The position numbers were made by a program, and so were the translations under genes. Below are positions 46,563 to 56,887 of a DNA stretch of 64,000 nucleotides, in pieces. Positions within the stretch are counted from its first letter, which is position 1, and each line of letters opens with the position of its first letter. The stretch is from Oehlia diaphana (Eukaryota > Glomeromycota > Glomeromycetes > Glomerales > Glomeraceae): positions 54,870 to 118,869 of the forward strand of contig QZLH01000152.1 of assembly GCA_003833135.1 (NCBI GenBank). Reading direction: 5' to 3'. The notes beneath the pieces are model-generated. The model was not told the origin of the DNA, did not search any database, and worked only from the letters and a program-made list of their open reading frames with translations.

Positions 46563-47130
46563 ATGAGTTTGGAAACCATTTCACTGAATGGAAGTTTCGC
46601 CAAAGGGATATTTCGCCGAAGGGACGTTTCACCGAAAGTACATTTCGACGATCAATTTCACCGAATTCTATTTCACCGAAATGGTAGCGACTAGCATTTT
46701 TATAAAAATTATTTATTTATAGCGTAATGAAAATTATTTTTAGAGATCTTCTTTTTCCAGGATATTATCACTTTAACATTCAAGCAATTGATATCAATTG
46801 TTAAGCAATAAATAAATAACTTTATTTTCCTGTAAATATTTATTCACGAAAAGGTAAGTAAAAAAAAAGATTAATGTATTATAAACAACGAGATAAATTT
46901 AATTAAAATCATCTAGCTAATACAAAAATTCTTTTAGTAAGATTCTATTTAGTATAAAAACGATAAGGAATAAATAATTTTCGGCGAAAAGTTCATCCAG
47001 TAAAATGAATTCTGCGAAATGGGATTCGATAAAATGGGATTTTGGCGAAACGTACTTTCGGTGAAACGTACTTTCGGTGAAACGTTCATTCGGCGAAACA
47101 TCTCTTCGGCGTAATGGCTTCCTGATACCC
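46563..47130. mobile_element. TTTCRCCGAA phrase foldback element
   Basis: Left arm (46570-46685) iterates TTTCGCCGAAGGGA and TTTCACCGAAAGTAC about every 18-20 bp. The right arm (46980-47120) carries the same phrase reversed (GTACTTTCGGTGAAACG twice, TTCGGCGAAACAT). The outer ends are alike: GGAAACCATT near 46571 on the plus strand and GGAAGCCATT reading back from 47121. The AT-rich core has no ORF. ORFs at 46917-47176 are by-products. The type matches foldbacks with internally repeated phrases known from many eukaryotes. Confidence 0.7.
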
Positions 47131-47244
47131 ATGAGTTTACACAAACAAGTTCATGCAAATTCACGAGCTTACGCATGTTACGCCCCCGTTGCAGGGTACT
47201 CCTGATGAAGTAAGTCTTTCTTTTCTTGTTACTTTATTGTTTTC

Positions 47245-47246
<2 letters not shown>

Positions 47247-47283
<37 letters not shown>

Positions 47284-47289
47284 TTTTTT

Positions 47290-47342
<53 letters not shown>
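47247..47342. repeat. Poly(T) tract
   Basis: About 95 nt of T broken by single A and C bases. Confidence 0.9.
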
Positions 47343-47345
<3 letters not shown>

Positions 47346-47900
47346 TTGAAATAATACTAACCATTCAGTTTTTCCTTTTCTTTGTTTTTTTATCGTGATG
47401 GTGGCGGCTCTTTATTTTTCACCTTAATTATTTTTCACTCTTTAACATTATTTTTATCCTTTTTATTTTTTTTCTTCCCCCATTATTTTTCTTCCCCCAT
47501 TATTTTTTTTCCTCCGTTATTTTTTTCACTTCCTTTTCACTCTCTATCGTCCTTTTCACTTCCTTTCATCCTCGTCATCTTTTATTCACTTCCTTTCGCC
47601 CCTATAATCCTTTTTTCACTTTTTTCTCCTTATCATCCTTTTTTCATTTATTTTCGACCTATCATCCTGTTTTTTCGCTTCTTTTCGCCCTATCATCCTT
47701 TTCTTCGTTTATATTATCCTTTTTTTACTTCTATTTCGTTATATCATCCTTTTTTTTCACTTCTTTACATACTATCAACTTTTTTTTCACTTCTTTCGTC
47801 CATATCATCTTTTTTTGCTGTTATTTTCTTTTTATTGGCATATTTGCACCTTTTTTATAGTTGTAATTCTTCTTTTTTAATCACTATTTTTCTTTTTTTG
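47343..47900. repeat. Pyrimidine-rich minisatellite
   Basis: Over about 550 nt the plus strand is almost all T and C, with few A and G. A phrase of about 28-32 nt, TATCATCCTTTTTTCACTTC followed by TTTCGCCC, is repeated imperfectly from about 47570 to 47810; earlier CCCCCATTATTTTT is repeated. The 177-codon ORF spanning 47382-47915 (Phe/Ser/Leu/Pro-rich) is a by-product of this composition. Confidence 0.75.
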
Positions 47901-48956
47901 TGTAATTATAATTAGCCATGTAAAAATTTTAATTTCGAATGGGAATAAATTTGTCGCTCTTATTTTTAAAATAAGTTTTGAAAGCACTATTAGTGTATGA
48001 ATTTATAATTTTTCATTGTATTTAACAAATAAAAATTTACCGTATAAATTATTTTTATGTAAAAATTTTTAAATTAAACAATTAATCAATAAAATATGAG
48101 CCAATTAAAATTTCAACTTAGAGGTAGAATAATATTTAAGTCTCACCCTAGGAAAGGAATAAATTCATTCTTAAACGTAATAATTTTTTTTCGTATATTA
48201 ATAGACATATTATAACGGTAATTATTTTTTTTTAAAAAAGATATCTTATTATTGTATTAATTAAACCGAGCATAAATTAAACCTTAAATAGACTATAAAT
48301 AAACTTATGACTGATTTAATAGAGAGTTTATAATAAACACTTATTGTCTCTTTAGGTAATACTCATTGATTATGCTACGTAAGTGGCATATTATTGTCCT
48401 ATTTTATTTTATTCTATTCTATTCTGTTCTATTTTATTCTATTTTATTTTATTTATTTAACTTTAGTATGTTATTGCCCAATATATATAACAATAATATG
48501 AGATCATCAGTATGGGATCCTTTCTAAGGCAATAATTTCCGTTTGCCAAAATCCATTCTATTGGTTCAAATTAAATAGATATAATTTTGCCTAAATTATC
48601 CATAAAAAAAAAAAAAAAAAAAAAAAAAATTATTAATATAAATTCCGATATATTAAAATTTAAAATATTTAAATTAAAAAAATCACATCCGCTTAAAATT
48701 TCTTCATATGAAAGTATATTTTATTACATTATATTGAAATATTAGAGTTCATTTAAATAATTTCAGGGGTAACGTTTTACGCTACAAATGATAATAATAG
48801 AATACTTTTCCCCGCCATTATTATCACTATATAAAATACCAAATGAGGAAAAAAACTATTTAATAATATATATATTATAAATATTGAGGTCGTCCATATT
48901 GGGAATCTTTGTAGTTTAACGTACAATACATATATTCATATATAAAAATCCTTTAA
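47901..48956. other. Intergenic, no gene; pentanucleotide microsatellite
   Basis: A microsatellite of TTTTA/TTCTA units lies at 48400-48458 and an A run at 48605-48629. Otherwise AT-rich with no coding potential. Confidence 0.5.
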
Positions 48957-49217
48957 CCGATCAGCATTCGACAGAATATTTTAATGATTATATAATTTAT
49001 GAATTATATGAATTAAATGAACATTCTAAAAATATCTTTATGATGAATAATAGTAAAAAAAATAAAATTAAATAAACAATAAATTTTTTAATGAAATTTT
49101 CTTTTTATTATTATTATTAATATTTAATATTATTTATTAACAATGTATAAAGAGTCGTCATCTGATGATCGAACAATTATAACGGTGCTACAGTGCCTTG
49201 TACAACATGACACCAAA
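48957..49217 (+). promoter_or_regulatory. Conserved F-box 5' flank
   Basis: ACCGATCAGCATT at 48957, GAACATTCTAAAAATATC at about 49020 and TTGTACAACATGACACCAAA at 49198-49217 appear in the same order as before the other F-box genes. The last lies 94 nt before the ATG, with an A/T homopolymer stretch between. Confidence 0.55.
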
Positions 49218-49310
49218 TAATGAGAATATAATTTACTTGAGCCGATCATTTTGTATTTTTTTTACTGAAAAAGCTTTTTTCTTTTTTTTTTAAAAAAAAA
49301 AAAAAAAATA

Positions 49311-50861
49311 ATGTCAAAATTATATGGAGATATTCTTTATTTAATATTTGAAGAATTACAATATGATAAAAAATCACTTGTTTTATGCCTTAGAGTTAAT
49401 AAAACTTGGTGTGAAATAATTGTTCCAATTTTATGGAAAAATCCTTGGGAACGGTTAACTCATGGAAAGAAGAAATCATTATTAAACGTAATAATTTCAT
49501 ATTTATCAGATGAAACAAAAAATAATTTATTTAATTTTTTTATAAATCCATATAAGAAACCTTCTTTTAATTATTTTAGTTATTGCAAACATTTAAATTT
49601 AGAAGTAATTAAAAAAATAATTAAAAAATTAACTCCTCATTCTAATTTTAAAGAAATTAAAAATGATATATTGAATCTTTTTATTAATGAAAATATGGAT
49701 TATACTCATCTTTATATACCTAAAAAGTTTGATTATCATTTCAATCCTGGTGCTGAATCTTGTATTTCAGAAATTAAATTTCTTAAATGCAATGATAGAA
49801 TTAATGATAATATTTTATCAATATTAACTAAAACATGTAAATCAATTAAAGATTTGGAACTTACACTTTATGAATATAATTATAATTGTGGGATTGCAAA
49901 ATTAATTGAAAATCAAAATAGATTATCTAGTATTAGTTTTTTAAATGATTTTATTGGTGACAATCCGTCTCGTATGACTATTGAGAATTCATTAATTAAA
50001 CATGCGAATACTATACAATATTTTGGTATACGTGAACAACTTGAAACGAAAGTTTTTACATCTTTTGTAAATTTGAAAATGTTGGAATTAATGGGTAAAC
50101 GAACTGATGGTGAATCGAAATGGAATAATATAAAGGATTTATCTTTACTTTCCTTACAATCTTTAAAAGCTAGTAATATTCCAATTAATTGTTTGGCAAA
50201 TTTGATTCTAAGTTCCGGTAAACAACTTACTAAAATTTGTTATTATAATTATTATAATGATGTGGTTAGTAATAAAATACTTATTCAAGCTATTTATCAT
50301 AATTGTCCAAATCTTATTTATCTTGAATTATTATATAGGAATGAAAATATATTAGATTTAGAAAAATTATTAATTAATTGTCAATATTTAAAAAGAATAG
50401 ATTTTAATATTTATTATTACAAAGAATCTTTATTTCATGTAAGTTTTTATTCTTATGTTAAATGGGATAATTTATTTAATATTTTAGCTAAATCTTCCCC
50501 TCCTAGTTTATTTGAATTCGTTTTTAAATATACTGATGAAAATCCTGAATTGGAATCTTTAAAATTATTTTTTGATAATTGGGAAGGTAGACTTCCTATT
50601 TCTTTAAAATTTAAAAAAGAAAGAGATTATTATTATGAAAGTGGTTATGATGATTTGGTTGATTTAATAGAAATATATAAAGAAAAGGGTGTAATTAAAA
50701 ATTTTGTTCATTATCATTATGAAGAAGATTCTGATTTATTAGAAATATATAAAACAAAAAGAGTCATTAATAATCCTGAGCCTGTCATTAAGAATTCTGA
50801 GATTAAATCAACTAGTATCTGGAATAGATTTAAAAAGAAATTTAATAAATATCCGTGGTAA
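49311..50861 (+). CDS. F-box / LRR-like protein, 516 aa
   Basis: Single exon. Starts MSKLYGDILYLIFEELQYD, then SLVLCLRVNKTWCEIIVPIL and WKNPWERL. The repeat body shows FNPGAESCISEIKFLKC, NCPNLIYLELLY, SSPPSLFEFVFKYT and LKLFFDNWEGRLPISLKF. The C-terminus has VINNPEPVIKNSEIKSTS and ends WNRFKKKFNKYPW, so the FKKxFN tail is extended by four residues. Sister of the 44620 gene, but with only one copy of the NNPE motif. Predicted SCF adaptor by family. No lesion. The ATG follows a T/A homopolymer stretch directly. Confidence 0.87.
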   Translation: MSKLYGDILYLIFEELQYDKKSLVLCLRVNKTWCEIIVPILWKNPWERLTHGKKKSLLNVIISYLSDETKNNLFNFFINPYKKPSFNYFSYCKHLNLEVIKKIIKKLTPHSNFKEIKNDILNLFINENMDYTHLYIPKKFDYHFNPGAESCISEIKFLKCNDRINDNILSILTKTCKSIKDLELTLYEYNYNCGIAKLIENQNRLSSISFLNDFIGDNPSRMTIENSLIKHANTIQYFGIREQLETKVFTSFVNLKMLELMGKRTDGESKWNNIKDLSLLSLQSLKASNIPINCLANLILSSGKQLTKICYYNYYNDVVSNKILIQAIYHNCPNLIYLELLYRNENILDLEKLLINCQYLKRIDFNIYYYKESLFHVSFYSYVKWDNLFNILAKSSPPSLFEFVFKYTDENPELESLKLFFDNWEGRLPISLKFKKERDYYYESGYDDLVDLIEIYKEKGVIKNFVHYHYEEDSDLLEIYKTKRVINNPEPVIKNSEIKSTSIWNRFKKKFNKYPW

Positions 50862-50951
50862 ATTCATAAGAAAGAGGGAAATGGAATGAGGAAAATTGTT
50901 AATATATAAAACAGTTAAGATATTTAATTAATTATTTTTCTTACTTTATTT

Positions 50952-50957
<6 letters not shown>

Positions 50958-51000
<43 letters not shown>
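50958..51000. repeat. Poly(T) tract after F-box gene
   Basis: About 42 T in a row starting roughly 95 nt past the stop codon. Confidence 0.9.
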
Positions 51001-51003
<3 letters not shown>

Positions 51004-51660
51004 AAAATATATTATATGGGTAACAAGTGTTGAATTTTAATATATACAGTAAATTACTTTATAATTTACCACATGAATAAAATTTGCATCCGTCCTAATT
51101 CGAAGAATAATAATAAGTACGATTAATATTTGACAAATATTGATAAGCCATCAAAGAAAATATCAAAAAATAATACGATTTAATAGATGATAAGATAGAT
51201 ATACCTGAAAAATTCAACAACTTTAAGTTAAATGATATAAATCGAATATTTAATAAGGTATACTCGAGAATATTACTATGATTACTGCGTTCCTCCCTAT
51301 TCATATATTTGTTTTGTATTAAATATAGCAATAAAAGATTAATACCTTAAAATACGGCGGAGTATAATAAGAACAAATGAAAGTCAGCCTCAGCAGGAAA
51401 AGTATTCTCAATTTTTTTGAGTATAAAATGTGTTTCTTTCGAAGGTATCGTAAAAGTATATGTTGAGGATTTACAAGGTTCAGCTTTTTTCTCTTTCTTG
51501 TCGTTTCCTACCGTTGACTCGAAGGATTTTCGGGTAATTTATGGAGCGGTTAAACGGTTGATGGCTGCAATCCACTTGTCAAAATACTTCGCTAATTGTA
51601 CCTACTTTTCTTGTCCTTTCCATTTTTTGCGAAATTATACTCGTTCATAAATCGTGTTTA
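51001..51660. other. Intergenic, no supported gene
   Basis: The plus-strand ORF at 51417-51650 has no recognised domain and is probably spurious; composition becomes less AT-rich from about 51400, as in element-derived DNA. Confidence 0.4.
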
Positions 51661-51835
51661 GGTAGGACCACCAGCCGGCGGATCCTCATTTGAAGGGTAA
51701 AAGGTCTGAATGATTGAGAGAGCATCCATCCATCCGGTTAGATCTGTTTTTTAAAGCTAAGCAAGGAGGCTTAGATATATGAACAGTTGAATTTGGTAAT
51801 CTTAGGACCGGGAACGGGAAACGGGGTGTTACTTT
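51661..51835 (+). ncRNA. 5S rRNA-like sequence (pseudogene or SINE head)
   Basis: The stretch GATCTG...AAAGCTAAGCAAGG (51740-51765) resembles the internal promoter A-box region of 5S rRNA (GATCTxxxAAGCTAAGCAxGG). Downstream TTTGGTAATCTTAGGACCGG, GGGAAACGGGGTGTTAC and a short T run (to 51827) recall the C-box region and 3' end. Spacing is longer than in a true 5S gene, and the 5' part is only loosely similar, so this is at best a decayed copy or a 5S-derived SINE. Recognition is by eye only. Confidence 0.3.
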
Positions 51836-52740
51836 TATAGTAGCGTAAATGATGAATGAATTTCTTGATTATTTGTTAAGATGAATATAAGCATCAGTAT
51901 TTAGTGGTCGCGTAGGCAAGTTCTGTGGTGTTTTTTTTTGTGCGACTTCTAAGAAGTCGTCAGCGGCGGTTTATTTTTTTTTAAGTTATAATTTTGCTTT
52001 AATTGGATTGGTTCTTGCATATGTGATGTCTATATCGTATTGGGTATTGTTTTTTTGTCACGTGATTAATGTACACCTCAGTGGCATGCGAATGTAGAAT
52101 TTTTAAATTATATGAACATCTATTATGGAATCATGAATTCGTTATATTATTTGAAAAGGAGTTCTAAACTTGGAAGAAGGTATTAGACATTTTGGAAACG
52201 TGTTCTGGTAATATTTACAGAAATGGAAACAGTATTTTTTAAAAAAATTTTGAGTTACCACGTTTTTGAGTCTGTCTAGAGTATGGTACGAATCTTGTTA
52301 AAATATTTCTTGTTCATGCGTGTAGGAGTACTTTTAGTAATTTGAAAAAAATGAGAGAAGTTTACTAATTTGGAATTTTGTGTCGACTTGTTGATTTATT
52401 CTTAAGAACGGAAGTGTTCACGAGATAGTTATTTAGTGTTAAAAAAGTAAATACGTGATTCGTGTATTCCTGATGATCGGCTGATTTCACATGAAACAAC
52501 TGAAAGATTTTGACGAGGGTGAAGGAATAATAGGTTTCGGGAATGACATATTGTTATGTTGTATATGAAGTAAGTATATATATAGACTGATAAGCTCTTT
52601 CTGTAAGGCGTGAAGACACCAAGATTGTAGAAAAAAAATTAAAAAAAATAAGATCGGTCATTACGAAGTGCGCGTCACAAAAAGTAAACTTATAAACTTA
52701 AACAAACATTTGTATTTCTTGACACCAAAAATTTTTAGAA
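51836..52740. other. Intergenic, no supported gene
   Basis: Moderately AT-rich with several CACGTGA-like words. No coding potential. Ends in TGACACCAAAAATTTTT just before the decayed F-box ATG, a remnant of the shared F-box leader. Confidence 0.4.
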
Positions 52741-53885
52741 AATGTCGAAATTATTTAGAAATGTTCTTTATTTGTTAATCGAGGAATTACATAAATTGTC
52801 TCTTAATTCGTGTCTTTCAGTAGTTGATAATTTGATGTTGAAATACTTATTAGAATCTCGTGAACAAAATTCTTAGGAATACTTAACTCGTGAGAAAAAG
52901 ATATTATTATTATAAAGCGAAAATCATTTCACATTTATCGGATGAAGCAGGAAATGACTTAAAACTAATATTTAAGAGAACAGAGAACTTTGATTATTAT
53001 ATTTAATTATTGTAGACATTTAAATTTAGAAATAATCAAAAGAGATGATTGAAAGAGATGTTAACTACCTATATTCACTATAATGGAATATATACACCTT
53101 CATATACCCGACATATTTCATTTTCTGGAGCTGAACGGAAATTAAATTCCTTAGTTGAGATCATTTTTTAGATACATTAACAAAAGTGTGTAGTTCAGAA
53201 AGATTTAAACCTTTTTTCACAGGTCTGACTAAACTAAATGAAAACAAAAATAAAAGTTATATTTAGTACTAAATAAGGCCTACTATCAGGATAATAAGTT
53301 ATTTTGTAGAATCATTGAGAACTCTTTGGTTAAACAATAGACATGTAATAATATAGAATCTTATAAGATATATGGACATCTTGAAACGAAATTTCATACA
53401 TCTTTCGTAAATTTGAAAATATTGTACTTGGTGGACAAAATGGAGTGATAGAGAATGAATATATAAAGGATTTATCTTTTACCTTTCTTACAAACTTTAT
53501 TCATTCGATTGTTTAGTAAGTTTAATTGGAGTTCCTGGAAATATATTACCAAAATTTGCTTTAATTATTACTATGTTGATGTTTGGTTAGTAATAAAAAC
53601 ATTATTCATGCTATTTATCAAATGGTCCAAACTTATCTATCTTTGATTAATATATAAGAATGGTAAGAATTGTCAACATTTAAATGTTTATGCCGCTGAT
53701 AAAATAATTTATTCAACATTTTAGCTTACATCTTATTTATTTTTAAAATTTGTTCTATTAAGAATTATTTTTAATAATTGGGAAGATGGTATCAATTCCT
53801 CAAGCGTAGAAATTAAAAAGTAATCAAAGTAATTTTTTAGTAGAAATGTACAAAACAAAAAGAGTATATGATTTTGAGTCATAAA
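52741..53885 (+). pseudogene. Heavily decayed F-box/LRR-like copy
   Basis: Starts ATG with MSKLFRNVLYLLIEELHKLS and LNSCLSVVDNLM, so the F-box start is still readable, but a stop follows within 45 codons. Downstream DNA keeps the family order in shifting frames: SDEAGNDL, CRHLNLEIIK, AGAERKLNSL-type remains of the PGAE..SEIKFL block, SFVNLKILYLV, and a final RIIFNNWED of the LKLFFDNWEGRHP motif near 53765. Many small indels are present and the region is about 400 bp shorter than an intact copy. It is the most degraded member of the cluster. Confidence 0.75.
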
Positions 53886-54540
53886 GCAAAGGAGAATCAA
53901 ATTTATTTATTTATTTTTTTTTTTTTTTGTAATTATATACGCAGATGTACTATATACATCTGTATATTTGAAATGAATAGGTATTTCAATTTATTTTTTT
54001 TTTTATGTAAGAACAGTTTATAAACAACAAGTTTTACTTTTTTGAATTTTTGGAAAATTACATGAAGAATCTCAAACATTATTATTTGGGATGACAAATT
54101 CTTTCAATTTTCTTAATACTATATTGCATCATTAAAAAGTTTTCTGTTGAATTATGATATTATTTATTTTAACATTTTCGCTACTGAAAGTATATAACGA
54201 AAGTCGTCGATTATAATAATCAGTTAACACGGAGGAACCTCGTATTCCAGTCGGTTAATCAGACTTCTTCCATAATGTAAGCAAGATGCCAAAGCATTTT
54301 TGAGAAGATTTTAATAAACCAATTTCATCGATGATCATAGAGAACTCATATTCAGGTAAGCCGAACAAATGCCGTTTCTTTGGTAAGAGAAATGATGCAT
54401 AACAATAAAACCAGAAAAACGGGTCAAATTATCATTTGAGTTATAAGAATATTAAAACCATAAAAAACTTACACTTCAGTATCCTCACAGACGATCACAT
54501 CCTCACATCCTCAAAGGTATAATTCTCTTAGGTATAATCA
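53886..54540. other. Intergenic, no supported gene
   Basis: T-rich 3' flank of the decayed F-box copy, then sequence without clear coding potential. Confidence 0.4.
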
Positions 54541-54850
54541 TCATTTCTGATGTCCAATATTATCACCTGTCTAGAAAGTCTAACTAAAATGTGAATACTC
54601 CCTTCAAGAGGTGCATCAATCGTCCTTAATATATCTAGTTGCAATTAGTTCATCTTCAGAGAGGATATCTCGGAAGTAATTAATCATGTTTCCGTAGTTG
54701 TTTGGAATTTCAACCATCTCTAAAGTGATCAAAATCACAATCTTTTTCTTTTATGGCTTCTTTAAATTCTTCAATTTTTATGTCTTTATTAATTTGAATC
54801 AAGAACGTGTACACATCGTTAGGACCAAAGCCGGGCTTAGCTTATTTAAT
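54541..54850 (-). pseudogene. Second CRN N-terminal domain relic
   Basis: On the minus strand: PGFGPNDVYTFLIQINKDIK, IEEFKEAIKEKDCDFDHFRD, then in another frame VEIPNNYGNMINYFRDILSE, DELIATRYIKDD and, after a further shift, APLEGSIHILVRLSRQ followed by a GTGATA donor-like site. This is the order of the CRN N-terminal module: ubiquitin-like strand, helix, VxIP, and a final hIHILVRL. Frame breaks near 54735 and 54625 make it non-functional. No NTPase part was found beyond it. Confidence 0.55.
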
Positions 54851-55138
54851 TAATCGCTAAAAAAAGTGCAATAGTATGTAATACAAGTCGTACAGATTAA
54901 TCACCAGATCACTTGTGCAAGCAGAAGATGTAATTGTTTGTATCTATCATTTCTAAAAATGTAGACCAACGTACGCAAATAATAGCGATTTTCACAGCAG
55001 AAAGAAAAGATTAACTGGAGTTACGAAAAATCGTGTGAATATAACATACGATCTAAGTTTTGGTTATAAAAGGCCCATCATTTATTCATAGTTTCTTTAT
55101 TTAGTTCACAAAACAGCAAAACAGGCAAGAATCCATTT
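54851..55138. other. Upstream region of small secreted protein gene
   Basis: Just under 300 nt, no gene seen. Confidence 0.35.
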
Positions 55139-55875
55139 ATGCGTTATTTAATTTTCTGTGCTTTGTGCTTTTTATCCGCGTATAATAAATCCGAGTATGT
55201 TGAGAAGTCAAATAATAGTCTATTAGCAGCTAAAAAGAATTATTATATAGGTACTGTACTCCTATAAGCCAGGTATTAGCCTGTTTTTGAAAGTACAATA
55301 TGGTTTTATTTAGTAATATGGTAAATCAGCCACAATTCTGCAGATTGCCGTAATGTGAAGTAATTGAACTCACATTAACCAAAATTAGGAAATACTTTCC
55401 CAATATATGATTTCTTTGTTCTTTCATTCATTAGATATCGGGTATGTATCGACGATATTTCTTTAAAGTTACATAATATATTTAATTTGCATGTAAATAA
55501 AATATGTATTTTACAAACTTTTTTTTTTTATAAGCTCATAATTTACAGTCTTTATTTACTAAAGAATATAAAGATTCTTTTATTGAATAAATTAAGATCC
55601 AATCATTTTTTTTTTTTAGACAGATCGGGATGAATCTCGAGTTGAAATGTTCTTTGATGAAGGAAGGCATTTTGCCCAAAAGTTCGGTAGTACTGTTTCA
55701 AATCACTCGAGGTAACTTTGATCTCAGGGAGAGGGCACTCTATTAGTAAGTTAATAAGTTTTTCACTTTTGATGTTTGTATATTAAGTAGCTTTGGCAAA
55801 ATTTTTACTAACAGAGATATGTTTTAAATATTTTCAAGGTGCGGGGCTTTCGTGGATTGCACGTATGTTTGTTAG
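55139..55875 (+). CDS. Small secreted protein, three exons, 78 aa
   Basis: Exon 1 (55139-55250) encodes MRYLIFCALCFLSAYNKSEY, a signal peptide, then LLAAKKNYYI. Exon 2 (55624-55711), after TTTAGACAG, reads DRDESRVEMFFDEGRHFAQK and FGSTVSNHS. Exon 3 (55839-55875), after TTTTCAAG, reads RCGAFVDCTYVC and stops at TAG. The phases match at both joins (1 and 2) and donors are GTACTG and GTAACT. Introns are 373 and 127 nt, the first rather long. The mature protein would have three Cys, all in the last 12 residues. Likely extracellular; no function is known. Because exons 2 and 3 are short this model needs transcript support. Confidence 0.5.
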
Positions 55876-56887
55876 GAGAGATGATATTAGAACATGTGAT
55901 ATTTGTTATGTTTTATTGGTTGAATAATAAAATATTTGCTGTACAGCAGTACAGACTCCAGAACGAGGTGATCTACGTATTATTTATTTTAACAAGTACG
56001 CCTAGACGAAAAATTTACTACTTTATTTAACTCGAAAACTTTAAGTATTAACCGTTTAAAATATTATTAGATATTACTTGTAAGTTTAATGAATCGATAT
56101 TACGTGTACTTATAAATAATTTTTAAATTCTTTTACATATTATAGAAATAACGTTTATACAAGTGTATTCATTATTGGTAAATATATTATTACTGTTTTA
56201 AGGAACTTTTATTTTGGGATAATTTATTATGAGGTTAATTTTATTATTTCTTTAATTCATAAGGTATAGATTGTTAGATTATTTTCATGGATAACTTTAT
56301 GGGTCTCTAAACTTGAGCGCCTGTTTATATTTATTGTAGTTTTGTCCGCAACGCTACTTCATAATGTAAATTGTTCTCATCCAATGTCATAAACATTTGT
56401 GATATTTTTAAAATATGCAAAAAATTATGAAAAGATTACTGCGATAGTAAATGACTTACTATTTTCTTAAAAATGTTTATTGGAGTGATGAAGACCTGTT
56501 TTTTATACATTAATATCCGTTGCAAAAAAAAATTAAGATTAAATAAAATATTATTTTCTTATATTTTTATCAAATTTAAAATTTTGAAACGAAAAAATAA
56601 ACTTAAAAAACTTTAACTCAAAGCTATCAAGAACTTTTATTTCTAGGTTTAAATTTGAATTTTTTTTTTACAAATTTACAAAAAAATTTTTTATCAAATT
56701 TTTAATGAAACACATTCAAATGAATATATTATCTAATTAGTCTAACTATACATAACGAACAAATTAAATCATGAAATTAATATTACTGTAATTATTTAAA
56801 TTGTTAATATATCAATCAAAAAAAAAAAAAAAATCCATGTTGTACTATTTAAACTTGAAGAAAATTAAATTTTTATGAAATTTCGAA
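55876..56887. other. Intergenic, no supported gene
   Basis: AT-rich sequence between convergent genes. No coding potential or clear repeat seen. Confidence 0.45.

Noticed and set aside
46917..47176. Two overlapping Ser/Arg/Phe-rich minus-strand ORFs
   Set aside because: They read through the phrase repeats of the foldback element in two frames.
47153..47398. Poly-Phe ORF and opposite poly-Lys ORF
   Set aside because: Translation of the poly(T) tract.
47382..47915. 177-codon Phe/Ser/Pro-rich ORF
   Set aside because: It lies wholly in a T/C-only tract where stop codons are rare by composition; no protein-like features.
51417..51650. 77-codon plus-strand ORF
   Set aside because: Somewhat protein-like but no domain, signal peptide, splice context or relative in the window; too weak to annotate.
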